22,084 nt of DNA, from NCBI GenBank assembly GCA_021781625.1, contig JAJXWL010000012.1, positions 1 to 22,084 on the forward strand, given 5' to 3'. The position numbers and the translations under genes are program-made. The notes beneath the pieces were generated by a model that was not told where the DNA came from, did no database searches, and worked only from the letters and a program-made list of their open reading frames with translations. Shown here one piece after another: positions 7,475 to 14,799 of the stretch (its first letter is position 1; each line of letters begins with the position of its first letter). Origin of the DNA: a bacterium (GTDB lineage Bacteria > Spirochaetota > Spirochaetia > JABEVK01).

Positions 7475-7486
7475 GTTTTGCAAAAC
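7475..7486. repeat. 12-bp perfect palindrome GTTTTGCAAAAC
   Basis: Lies in the 88-base gap between the two divergent methyltransferase genes, 36 bases before the ATG at 7522. A binding site for a dimeric regulator is possible, but no regulator can be named. Confidence 0.35.
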
Positions 7487-7521
7487 CCTGACTTATGATA
7501 AAACCAAGCTCAGGAGCTGAT

Positions 7522-8691
7522 ATGGAGCCCTTCTTTCTTGATCCGTTTCCCTCGAATTATGTCCTCAAATCCTTACCTTTAAGGTTCGATGGCGTCGATT
7601 TGACCCTTAAAGTGTCACATGCGTTATTCTCAGCACATCAAATTGATGAAGGCACCCTCCTGTTACTCAAGACCCTGGCCCAAAAGCGGGTCGAGTTAAC
7701 CGGAAAAGCCTTGGATTGTGGTTGTGGAACGGGCCCGCTCGCCCTCGCCTTAGCCAAGCGTTATTCCGGCTTAACTGTCGAGGCGAGAGACCGGTCAGCC
7801 TTAGCGTGTTCGTTTACGGCCGAGAACGCCCGGGCCAATCGTGTTGCCATTGAGGTCAAACCAGCACTTTTGGGTGACACTGAAGAGCACTCCTTTGATC
7901 TTGTTGTTGCGAATATTCCGGCCAAAGCGGGGCCACCGGTGTTGCGGTGGTGGTGGAGACGCCTCTTGGCCTCGGTAGTCCCCGAAGGCTTGGCAGCAGT
8001 GGTTGTAGTTGCCCCCCTAGCCGAGGCTACCTTACACGATGCCCAAGACGCTGGTTGGGTGCTTGATCTTCAAGAAAAAACTCTGCGGTATGCGGTGTAT
8101 CACTTTCGACGACCTGCGGGAGCCGCATCACAAGACGATCCTTCGGCCTACCCTCGTCACCAGCAAACCTTAACTGATGGAAGACGAATGACCACGTTCT
8201 GGGGTTTACCAAACTTTGACAGCCTCGATTACCCTCTTCAGACTCAGGCTCGGGTGCTTGAAAACCTCACAAAGCTCAAGGTTGACCGAGTTCTCGTTTG
8301 GGAGCCGGGCCAGGGGCACTCTGCTGTGATGGTAAAAGCGAGTGCTTTGACTCAGTGTGACCTTACGGTTGCGGGGACAGACCTGTTGGCGTTGCGAGCT
8401 ACCCAACACAACGTCTCGTGTCAGGCCCTTCTTGTGGCAGATTTTGCTTTGTTGAACGGTCACCTCCCTCCCCAAGATTTAATCATCATGAATTGGCAGT
8501 CCCACCCTCGCGTACCCTGGATTTCTTCGGTGCAACAGACTCTAAAAACCCTTGTATCGCCTCGGGGTAGGGTGGTGCTTTCGGGGACTTCGACGGATAT
8601 GGCTCGGTTTCTCGAGCAGCATCGCGGCTTTCGGCTTTTAGATGAGGCGAAATGGCGAGGCTTTCGCTCGTTGGTGTTAGAAAAGCAGTAA
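7522..8691 (+). CDS. Two-lobed class I SAM methyltransferase-like protein
   Basis: A 389-residue protein with two Rossmann methyltransferase-like lobes. Lobe 1 has a good SAM motif, DCGCGTG (65-71), but the motif IV position reads ANIPAKAG (130-137) rather than NPPF. Lobe 2 (about 245-389) has a decayed motif I, WEPGQGHS (260-267), and MNWQSH (323-328) at the motif IV position. This resembles the RsmC/RlmG duplicated architecture with the intact SAM motif in the first lobe. A nucleic-acid target is plausible, but loss of NPP in both lobes argues against standard base N-methylation. ATG at 7522 is chosen because AGGAG is five bases before it; an upstream in-frame ATG at 7495 lacks a ribosome site. 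It diverges from the rlmG-like gene. Confidence 0.75.
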   Translation: MEPFFLDPFPSNYVLKSLPLRFDGVDLTLKVSHALFSAHQIDEGTLLLLKTLAQKRVELTGKALDCGCGTGPLALALAKRYSGLTVEARDRSALACSFTAENARANRVAIEVKPALLGDTEEHSFDLVVANIPAKAGPPVLRWWWRRLLASVVPEGLAAVVVVAPLAEATLHDAQDAGWVLDLQEKTLRYAVYHFRRPAGAASQDDPSAYPRHQQTLTDGRRMTTFWGLPNFDSLDYPLQTQARVLENLTKLKVDRVLVWEPGQGHSAVMVKASALTQCDLTVAGTDLLALRATQHNVSCQALLVADFALLNGHLPPQDLIIMNWQSHPRVPWISSVQQTLKTLVSPRGRVVLSGTSTDMARFLEQHRGFRLLDEAKWRGFRSLVLEKQ

Positions 8692-8750
8692 AGAAAGTAC
8701 AAAGCATGGCACCCAACCACCCTTTGAGGATTGTTAACGGTGTGCAGGAC

Positions 8751-8780
8751 TTGCCGGTTGGTGAGTTTTTGTGTCATAAT
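8751..8780 (+). promoter_or_regulatory. Promoter of the Rrf2 regulator gene
   Basis: -35 TTGCCG (8751-8756), 18-base spacer, -10 CATAAT (8775-8780), 31 bases before the ATG at 8812. Confidence 0.55.
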
Positions 8781-8786
8781 TCAGCT

Positions 8787-8797
8787 AGGTTTAACCT
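8787..8797. promoter_or_regulatory. Palindrome AGGTT-T-AACCT at the Rrf2 gene start (candidate autoregulatory operator)
   Basis: Perfect five-base arms around one base, six bases after the -10, at or next to the expected transcription start. Rrf2/IscR regulators commonly repress their own promoters from such positions, so this is a candidate self-binding site. Confidence 0.4.
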
Positions 8798-8811
8798 GAA
8801 CGGAGAGTATT

Positions 8812-9270
8812 ATGCGAATTACAACCAAGGGCCGGTATGCACTAAAGGCCATTTTATTTCTCGCCGTGAATGCTCAGGGAAGCCCCATCTCCATCAAAGA
8901 TATTGCCAGTGCTGAAAAGGTTTCTCCTGAATTTCTTGAGCAGCTTTTCTTTAAACTGAAAAAAGCCGGCATTATCACCTCGGTACGGGGGCCAGGAGGC
9001 GGGTTTTCCTTGAACCGTCCGCTAGAAGAAGTCACGGTCAAAGAAATCTTTGATGCGGTGGGCGAAGGACTCGACTTAACCCCCTGTACCTCGTGTTCTG
9101 ACAATGTCCCGGTGTGTACCGAGGCCGATGAATGTCTGACCTACGATGTCTGGAAAGCGGCGGCAGATCAAATTCAAGGCTATTTTTCAAGCTTGACATT
9201 ACGAATGATCCTGGAAGGCAAGGCCAGGCAATTCTGGGACCCCACCTCTAAAGATACCGTTTCCGCTTAA
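8812..9270 (+). CDS. Rrf2 family Fe-S transcriptional regulator (IscR/NsrR-like)
   Basis: A 152-residue regulator with an N-terminal winged helix (about 3-68, wing RGPGGGFSL at 59-67), then a cysteine loop with C92, C95, C102 and C108, then a dimerisation helix. E. coli IscR uses C92, C98, C104 and H107; here the region reads ECLTYDVW, with Tyr111 at the place of the IscR histidine. Four cysteines are available, so a cluster bound by cysteine alone, or by three Cys plus another ligand, is likely. Role: sensing Fe-S status, oxygen or NO and controlling promoters (family knowledge); its targets are not visible apart from a possible operator at its own promoter. CGGAGAG precedes the ATG. No isc/suf genes follow; the next gene is a metallophosphoesterase. 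Confidence 0.92.
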   Translation: MRITTKGRYALKAILFLAVNAQGSPISIKDIASAEKVSPEFLEQLFFKLKKAGIITSVRGPGGGFSLNRPLEEVTVKEIFDAVGEGLDLTPCTSCSDNVPVCTEADECLTYDVWKAAADQIQGYFSSLTLRMILEGKARQFWDPTSKDTVSA

Positions 9271-9279
9271 CTGTATTTC

Positions 9280-10479
9280 GTGCAAGAGCTCCTAGTCTCC
9301 ACAAGACTTAATCCCGTTTTGGCGCTGTTTCTAGCGTGTATAGCTTTGGTGGCAGTGCTTTGGTCGGTTTTGTGGCTGTACTTTTTGCCCGGAGGTCGTG
9401 GACTGTGGCGCTGGGGGCCCCGAGGTTGGCGAATCCCGGTAGTTCTTGCTGGTCTTCTTCCTCCCGCTTTGACTTTGTTAGGGTTTTTACCCCTTGCTCA
9501 GGCCGTTCAAAGGGGGTTGAGTTTTGCAGGAGCAGGGCTAGGGCTTTTTGCTGGACTCTCATTAGGTTTTTCTGCTTGGCAACGTCATCAAAGCATAAAA
9601 AAGTTCACCCCACCTTTGGGTCCCCGGTTACTTAACCTTCAAAAAGGTCTACAGGTTCAAGGGGCATGGCGCCTCATGTTTACCTCAGACCCTCACTTTG
9701 ATGCTCCTACCTCTGATACTGGTGTGTCGATGGCCCTCTTGAGACGAGCGGCAAAAATTCCCGTACAGGCTCTGGTTATGTTGGGGGATTTTGTTGAGCG
9801 CGGTACTGCGGGCTGGGGACTAACCCTAAAAGTTCTCCGTGAGGGTTTAGGAATACAGGTACCTCTCGTTCCCCTTTTGGGAAATCATGACGCGCTTTTT
9901 GGTGGTCACAAGTTGTTTTTGAAGGCTTTTCCTCCACAACCCACCAGTTCTGGCTCACCTTGGTTTTACACCTGGGACGTTGTGAGTTCTGAAGCGGTAA
10001 GCGTTCGCTTTTTTGTCTTACATTTATTGTGGGGTACCGAGACCTTCGATCAAGCCCAACGCCAATGGCTAGAGCGATCGTTGGCCGAAACCCCGCCGGG
10101 TTGGATGAAAGTGGCTCTCTCCCATTGTTTTTTTGCCAGTTCCGGATGGACGGATGCCCATAAAAGACCGTGGTTTGACCACCCTGAAACCTTGGCGGAG
10201 GTAGCCCCTTTGCTAGAGGCCGGAGGCGTTAGCTTGGTGATCTCGGGCCATCAACATCAGTTAGAAGAGCTGTCGTATCGAGGAGTTCGGTATGCGGTGG
10301 TAGGCGGAGGGGGCGCCGTTGCGCCGCCCGTAACCAACGAATCCCCTGCTTCGTTGTGGCGAGCTCCTAGAAATAAAGGCTCGCTTGTGCTAGCCGGCTC
10401 TTCACAAGGTTTGGAGCTCATTTTTGAGGATGAATGGGGTAAGGAGCTTCACCGCGCCCAGCTCAGCCCGAAAGCCTAA
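9280..10479 (+). CDS. Membrane-anchored metallophosphoesterase
   Basis: A 399-residue protein with three N-terminal transmembrane helices (about 14-36, 52-76, 80-98), followed by a calcineurin-type phosphoesterase domain. All metal-binding motifs are present: SDPHFD (136-141), LGD (168-170), GNHD (201-204), SH (281-282) and GHQH (323-326). Enzymes with this layout (YkuE/YaeI-like) hydrolyse phosphate esters, sometimes of membrane lipids; the substrate here is unknown. The GTG start lies nine bases after the Rrf2 stop with no clear ribosome site, so translation is probably coupled to the regulator gene. It converges on epsC with only 11 bases between stops. Confidence 0.85.
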   Translation: MQELLVSTRLNPVLALFLACIALVAVLWSVLWLYFLPGGRGLWRWGPRGWRIPVVLAGLLPPALTLLGFLPLAQAVQRGLSFAGAGLGLFAGLSLGFSAWQRHQSIKKFTPPLGPRLLNLQKGLQVQGAWRLMFTSDPHFDAPTSDTGVSMALLRRAAKIPVQALVMLGDFVERGTAGWGLTLKVLREGLGIQVPLVPLLGNHDALFGGHKLFLKAFPPQPTSSGSPWFYTWDVVSSEAVSVRFFVLHLLWGTETFDQAQRQWLERSLAETPPGWMKVALSHCFFASSGWTDAHKRPWFDHPETLAEVAPLLEAGGVSLVISGHQHQLEELSYRGVRYAVVGGGGAVAPPVTNESPASLWRAPRNKGSLVLAGSSQGLELIFEDEWGKELHRAQLSPKA

Positions 10480-10490
10480 AGTCCCCAAGC

Positions 10491-11414
10491 CTAGATTTGA
10501 TAATCAATAATGAGAGCGTCCCGGGGCATAATAATTGGCTCTTGAGGACGATTTTGGATGATGGAGTAGGGTGGCACCGAAGCCGTGATCCAGCAATTGC
10601 CCCCCACTGTCGAATGCTTACCAATGACGGTTTCTCCGCCTAAAATCGTCGCTCCCGCGTAGATCGTGACGCGGTCTTCGATAGTGGGGTGTCGTTTCTT
10701 GGCCTGCTCGTTTTTGCGCACCGATAAGGCTCCCAAGGTAACCCCTTGGTAGAGTTTTACTTCATCGCCAATGACACAGGTTTCTCCGATGACGATGCCT
10801 GTTCCATGGTCAATATAAAATCTGCGACCAATTTGAGCTCCAGGGTGAATATCAATTCCGGTCTTGCGGTGGATGATTTCGCTCATCATGCGAGGAATTA
10901 ACGGAACTTGAGCTTCATATAAAAGGTGGGCAAGGCGGTAAACCAAAATCGCTTCGACCCCTGGGTAAGCGAGAATGACTTCGGCTGCTGACTGAGCGGC
11001 TGGGTCGCCATCAAGAATGGCCTGAACATCTTCTTGAATTTGTCTGCGGATGTGCGGAATAGCCTTGAGTAGATCGAAGGCAACCCTCCGAGCCTGTTCT
11101 TGCACCTCTGCCCCTAAAGGGTGCGAGGTTTCTTTACAGCGTGAATACCAAAGTGCACGTTGAATTTCTCGCATCAGGCCTTTGGCGGCACGAAAGAGGT
11201 GCTCTGCGGTCGCATACGGAAGGGTGGCCTCATCAACCACCTGCAGGGTCTTATAAAAGCCGGGAAAAACGAGGCTTTTGAGGTCTGAAAGCAGGTTGTC
11301 TACCGATTCCATCGAAGGGAGCCGCGTTTCATCGACGTGGTTAATACCCCCTACCTGATGATAGGAGTCTAAAAGAGCTTGAACAATGTCGTGAACGGGT
11401 TCGGGAAACGTCAT
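10491..11414 (-). CDS. epsC: Serine O-acetyltransferase, EpsC type
   Basis: A 307-residue enzyme converting L-serine and acetyl-CoA to O-acetylserine, the committed step to cysteine. The N-terminal helical domain (1-175) precedes a left-handed beta-helix of hexapeptide repeats (about 185-290). Catalytic landmarks are HPGAQIG (190-196), DHGTGIVIGE (202-211, H203) and RHP (241-243, H242), matching the H158/H193 pair of E. coli CysE. Its length and long N-terminus fit EpsC-type enzymes. The C-terminal residues end in IDYQI; CysE commonly ends in Ile, which lets it dock into cysteine synthase. No cysK is in the window. The start at 11414 has no ribosome site but is six bases from a good promoter (see that entry). 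Confidence 0.93.
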   Translation of the reverse strand: MTFPEPVHDIVQALLDSYHQVGGINHVDETRLPSMESVDNLLSDLKSLVFPGFYKTLQVVDEATLPYATAEHLFRAAKGLMREIQRALWYSRCKETSHPLGAEVQEQARRVAFDLLKAIPHIRRQIQEDVQAILDGDPAAQSAAEVILAYPGVEAILVYRLAHLLYEAQVPLIPRMMSEIIHRKTGIDIHPGAQIGRRFYIDHGTGIVIGETCVIGDEVKLYQGVTLGALSVRKNEQAKKRHPTIEDRVTIYAGATILGGETVIGKHSTVGGNCWITASVPPYSIIQNRPQEPIIMPRDALIIDYQI

Positions 11415-11420
11415 GAGACA

Positions 11421-11449
11421 AAACTAGACAGGGCTGAACGAGTTGTCAA
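11421..11449 (-). promoter_or_regulatory. epsC promoter predicting a leaderless transcript
   Basis: On the minus strand: TTGACA (11449-11444), a 17-base spacer and TAGTTT (11426-11421), then only six bases before the ATG at 11414. A start seven bases after the -10 would place the first transcribed base at the A of ATG. No Shine-Dalgarno sequence is present in the usual position. Confidence 0.6.
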
Positions 11450-11467
11450 GTCAGAGCAGTCGACGGT

Positions 11468-11857
11468 TTAGGGATGCCAACGTGAGCTTGGGTCGTGGGG
11501 AAGAGCCCAAGGGGTATCGCTAACCCAATTTTCAGCAGGGGGGTGTCGCTTTGCATCGGCGGGAGCAGGTCCGGGATGATCGGCAAGCACAGGGTTCAGC
11601 CAGCGGAGGAGCAATTCTCGCCTTTGGGCACCCTTTCGCCCTTGGTGAGAAAGGTCTTGCCACGAGACTCCCCACCGTCGTTGAGCTTCGGTATTCAACC
11701 ACCTCAATTCCTGTGCCGAAAATTCTTGGGGTTGGGGTTGACTGTCGATAATTTCACGCGATTTGTGCGTGGCATCTTCGAGAAGTGGGATAAGGTGGGG
11801 CTCCACGGCAAAAAGCGAAGTGGCTGTTAGCAAAAAAACCGCAAAGCTAAGTTTCAT
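11468..11857 (-). CDS. Small exported protein of unknown function
   Basis: A 129-residue protein I do not recognise. Residues 1-18 form a signal peptide (MK, hydrophobic core, cleavage near LFA-VEP), so it is likely periplasmic or secreted; no lipobox cysteine is present. The mature part is rich in Pro, Gln, Trp and charged residues, with an alpha-helical central stretch (about 45-90) and a Pro/His/Trp-rich tail. It starts nine bases after the end of nth, so it probably shares the SBP-carD-nth transcript. The ribosome site is weak (AAGAAGA). It could be an uncharacterised envelope protein; no function is claimed. Confidence 0.65.
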   Translation of the reverse strand: MKLSFAVFLLTATSLFAVEPHLIPLLEDATHKSREIIDSQPQPQEFSAQELRWLNTEAQRRWGVSWQDLSHQGRKGAQRRELLLRWLNPVLADHPGPAPADAKRHPPAENWVSDTPWALPHDPSSRWHP

Positions 11858-11866
11858 GAAGTCTTC

Positions 11867-12523
11867 TTAGCGGTGGTGCAGAACCCCAATCCGCGGGCAA
11901 AGGTCGCTTAGCGGACACAGCTGACAGTGGGGGCTGGCTGGGCCACAAATGGTTTGCCCAAACTGAACCAACAGCTCATTGACCTCAATCCAAATTTCCT
12001 GGGGCAGAAGAGCTTCTAAGGCCTTTTCGGTCTCTTCAGGTTCATGAGTCTGAACCCAGCCCCAGCGGTTCGCAATGCGGTGTACATGGGTATCAACACA
12101 GATGGCCTGTACACCAAAGGCTAGGCCAAGAACCAAGTTCGCAGTTTTGGGACCTACACCTGGTAAGGCGAGAAGAGCTTCTTTTTCTGAAGGTACGGAT
12201 CCCTGATACGAATCTAAAAGAATCTGAGAAATTTCTCGGATATGTCCCGCTTTTGTTTTGTAAAACCCGACGGGAAAAATGGTTTGTGCGATTTCTTCTT
12301 CGGACAGGGTTAGCATGGCCTGGGGAGTCGCGGCTTTGGCAAACAGGGACTTACTTGCTTTCAACGTTACTTCGTCTTTCGTCCGGAGGGACAACAGAGT
12401 GGCGATTAAAATTTGAAAAGGGCTTGCCCCCCCGGCATCTAAAACATTCAGGCTAGGACGATCGTCGTCAAGAGTTTGACGAAGCGTTTCAAACGCCTTC
12501 TGCCAGGTCAAAGGGGATGTCAC
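11867..12523 (-). CDS. nth: Endonuclease III (DNA glycosylase/AP lyase)
   Basis: A 218-residue base-excision repair enzyme removing oxidised pyrimidines and cleaving at abasic sites. The helix-hairpin-helix is [10 protein letters not shown] (120-129) with catalytic K126; the catalytic aspartate is D144 in VDTHV. The 4Fe-4S cluster ligands are C193, C200, C203 and C209 (C-x6-C-x2-C-x5-C). All match E. coli Nth with an offset of six. The segment LLSLRTKD (43-50) departs from the common LSAQATD form. The start is GTG, overlapping the carD stop by four bases (GTGA). The GA-rich codons of the CarD glutamate tail lie directly upstream and may act as the ribosome site. Confidence 0.95.
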   Translation of the reverse strand: MTSPLTWQKAFETLRQTLDDDRPSLNVLDAGGASPFQILIATLLSLRTKDEVTLKASKSLFAKAATPQAMLTLSEEEIAQTIFPVGFYKTKAGHIREISQILLDSYQGSVPSEKEALLALPGVGPKTANLVLGLAFGVQAICVDTHVHRIANRWGWVQTHEPEETEKALEALLPQEIWIEVNELLVQFGQTICGPASPHCQLCPLSDLCPRIGVLHHR

Positions 12524-13128
12524 TCCTCGTACTCTTCTTCTTCCTCTTCTTCGGGTTCAAATTCCTCTTCAGAATCCTCACCAAAAGCAGAGGCATGAAC
12601 CAACTTGGCCAGAGGTTCAAGTTTTTCGTGAACGAGTTTTTCGACTTCGGTTACGGCAATATCTAACGAAAAGGCAACCTCATCGATGAGCAGCTTCATC
12701 GCGCTATCATAAAGCTTTCGTTCGAGAATTGGTAATTCTTTCACTTTGCTACGGTGATAAAGGTTGCGCACCACGAGCGCTATGTCCGTGATATCTCCGT
12801 TTTTGAGAAGATCTAAATTCATCTGATAGCGAAGCTTCCAGTCGGCAGTCACAGGCTCGTATTCGCTCGAAATAATAGCCAAAGCTTCTTGAGCCTTTTC
12901 TTGCGGAACAATGCTACGAATGCCAATCTCGACAGCCTTGTGCACCGGGATCATGACAATCATATCAGTGACAGGTAGGTAGATCTGGTAATACGGTGTT
13001 GGCTTACCTTTGAAGACCTTTTCTGTAATCAACTGTATAGTACCTACACCTTGCAGAGGGTAAACTACCTTTTGGTCAATCTGGAAAGGGTAGGTTCCGT
13101 TGGGAGAAGTGTCTTCAGGCATGCCCAT
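12520..13128 (-). CDS. carD: CarD/CdnL family transcription regulator
   Basis: A 202-residue protein that binds the RNA polymerase beta subunit and stabilises open promoter complexes (family knowledge). The N-terminal RNAP-interaction domain (about 15-70) has the typical [11 protein letters not shown] opening. The helical DNA-contacting domain (about 75-175) holds the conserved Trp (W97) in DWKLRYQ. The C-terminus is an unusually acidic tail, residues 184-202, mostly Glu. It overlaps the upstream peptide-binding-protein gene by 14 bases and nth by four, so it is embedded in an operon. A second ATG at 13122 is an equally possible start. CarD is common in spirochaetes, actinobacteria, Firmicutes and myxobacteria. 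Confidence 0.93.
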   Translation of the reverse strand: MGMPEDTSPNGTYPFQIDQKVVYPLQGVGTIQLITEKVFKGKPTPYYQIYLPVTDMIVMIPVHKAVEIGIRSIVPQEKAQEALAIISSEYEPVTADWKLRYQMNLDLLKNGDITDIALVVRNLYHRSKVKELPILERKLYDSAMKLLIDEVAFSLDIAVTEVEKLVHEKLEPLAKLVHASAFGEDSEEEFEPEEEEEEEYEE

Positions 13129-14725
13129 GATGATAGGTCATTTTTGGTGAAAAGTCAAACCTTACCGCATTCTTCCAGGGTTGCAAGGGTTTCCAATAGA
13201 GGTTTTTGAACGGGTGGATATCCAAGGGGTTCGGATACCAACCGCCAACCAGTTCTCGATCGATCAAATTGAACCCTGGCGAGTGGCTGAGGGGGAGGAG
13301 TAACCCGTTATCAAGGAGGTAGCTTTCAGCCTTGGCAAGCATCTTGTAGCGCGCTTCTCCTGTTAAATGGGCAGCCTTGCTTAAAAAGCCATCATAAACA
13401 GGGTCAGCCATCCCAAACGAGTTCAACGAGGAATCCTTTTTCCAGAGCAAGAGAAAGGTGGTGGGGTCCAAATAGTCGCCAACCCAGCTGAAATACCCAA
13501 CCGTGTGGGGAACCTTGGCAATTTTGTCGTAATAAGAGCCCGATATCAACTTTTCTTTCACAGTAACCCCGAGAGTACCCCAGGCTGTTTTCAGCAGATT
13601 CATTATCCTTTGACTTTCTGACCCATCGGGTAGGGCAAGGGTTACCGGGGGTAGACCTTTGCCGAGGGGGTACCCGGCCTGGGCAAGGAGTTTTTTGGCT
13701 TCGGCCACGTCAGTCTGAGATTTTATCTTTGGAGAGGGGTAGCCTTCAAATTCGGGAATGAGCGTCGTACACGGTTGAATGTAGGGTTTTCTTAGCTCTT
13801 CCACGGGAGCGGCAAGCCAGAGGGCTCGGCGAACCAAAGGATTATTCCAAGGCGAATGCGCAACCCTAAAGTACAAAAACGTAGTTCCAAAGAGGGGAAC
13901 CGCAGAGATGAGTTTATCACTAAGGATGGCAGACCCATCGATACCATCGGCAAGCCAGTCGTAATAGCCATCTTTAAATTCTTGGGTCACTTTAACGGCA
14001 TCATCGTTGAAGGTAAAAACTAAATGGGGAATCTTGACATTAGCACGATCCCAATAGGTGGGATTTTTGATCAAATCCCAGCGTTGAGGGGTTCTGGTCA
14101 GAACCAAGTAGGGGCCATTGGAGGCGGGAAAGCCTTTTCCGGTCGCTAAAAAATGAGGATCGAGCGGAACAAAGGCATAATGACACAAAATGGGAAACAA
14201 TTCGGGTGCAGGTTCTTTTAGGCTAAGCACGAGGGTTTGTGGGTCTTTAGCTTGAATACCCAGCTTGGTTCTGTCGGTAAGTTTACCTTCGCGCCATTCT
14301 TTTGCTCCTTTGATCATGTCCAAAAGTGAGGCATACGGCGCCTGGGTGGCCGGTGACAATAAGCGTATCCACGTATCCACAAAGTCTTGAGCAGTGAGGG
14401 GGGTGCCATCCGAGAACTTGAGCCCTGCACGGAGGTGAAAGGTGACCGTTTTTCCGTCGGACGAGGTGGTCCAGCTTGAGGCGGCACCCGGTTCTGGCCT
14501 CAGCGAATACGGATCATAAACGACAAGCCCTTCATATAAGGCCGTGTAGATTTCAGCTTCGATGGTTGTCTGACTTTTTTGTGGGTCAAGGCCAACACTA
14601 ACGGCTCCAAAGTTTACCCGAAACGGATGACCAGGATCATTGGGGTCGGAGGCTTGAGCCTGTAAGACTCCCGTGTTGAGAAAAACCCCGGTAATCAGGC
14701 CCCAAATGAGTGCTATTTTTTTCAC
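13115..14725 (-). CDS. Oligopeptide ABC transporter substrate-binding protein (OppA-like)
   Basis: A 536-residue periplasmic binding protein of the SBP_bac_5 family, which delivers peptides (sometimes nickel or other solutes) to an ABC permease. It has an N-terminal signal peptide (1-25, cleavage near LQAQA-SDP) and no lipobox, so it is free in the periplasm. Family landmarks follow: FRVNFGAVSVGLDPQ near the start, LRPEPGAASSW, DGTPLTAQDFVDTW and the C-terminal PLSHSPGFNLI. The GTG start has GGGAG at seven bases. No Opp/Dpp permease or ATPase is in the window, so it is either an orphan or works with a remote transporter. It lies directly upstream of, and overlaps, carD. Confidence 0.9.
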   Translation of the reverse strand: MKKIALIWGLITGVFLNTGVLQAQASDPNDPGHPFRVNFGAVSVGLDPQKSQTTIEAEIYTALYEGLVVYDPYSLRPEPGAASSWTTSSDGKTVTFHLRAGLKFSDGTPLTAQDFVDTWIRLLSPATQAPYASLLDMIKGAKEWREGKLTDRTKLGIQAKDPQTLVLSLKEPAPELFPILCHYAFVPLDPHFLATGKGFPASNGPYLVLTRTPQRWDLIKNPTYWDRANVKIPHLVFTFNDDAVKVTQEFKDGYYDWLADGIDGSAILSDKLISAVPLFGTTFLYFRVAHSPWNNPLVRRALWLAAPVEELRKPYIQPCTTLIPEFEGYPSPKIKSQTDVAEAKKLLAQAGYPLGKGLPPVTLALPDGSESQRIMNLLKTAWGTLGVTVKEKLISGSYYDKIAKVPHTVGYFSWVGDYLDPTTFLLLWKKDSSLNSFGMADPVYDGFLSKAAHLTGEARYKMLAKAESYLLDNGLLLPLSHSPGFNLIDRELVGGWYPNPLDIHPFKNLYWKPLQPWKNAVRFDFSPKMTYHHGHA

Positions 14726-14785
14726 TATACAACTCCCGCCAAGCTTACCACAGTAAACTCCTTTGAATGCGTTATGTAACTGAGA

Positions 14786-14797
14786 ATTTGTTTGTTT
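14786..14797. repeat. Short tetranucleotide repeat after the Hpt gene stop
   Basis: Minus strand reads three AAAC-type units directly after the Hpt stop, in the 74-base gap before the OppA-like gene. Too short to be a strong slippage tract; recorded because it is the only simple repeat in the window. Confidence 0.4.
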
Positions 14798-14799
14798 GT

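Noticed and set aside
8692..8750. Large hairpin CCAACC...GGTTGG before the Rrf2 promoter
   Set aside because: Arms are six bases with a loop near 40 bases and overlap the -35; unlikely to form a functional structure.
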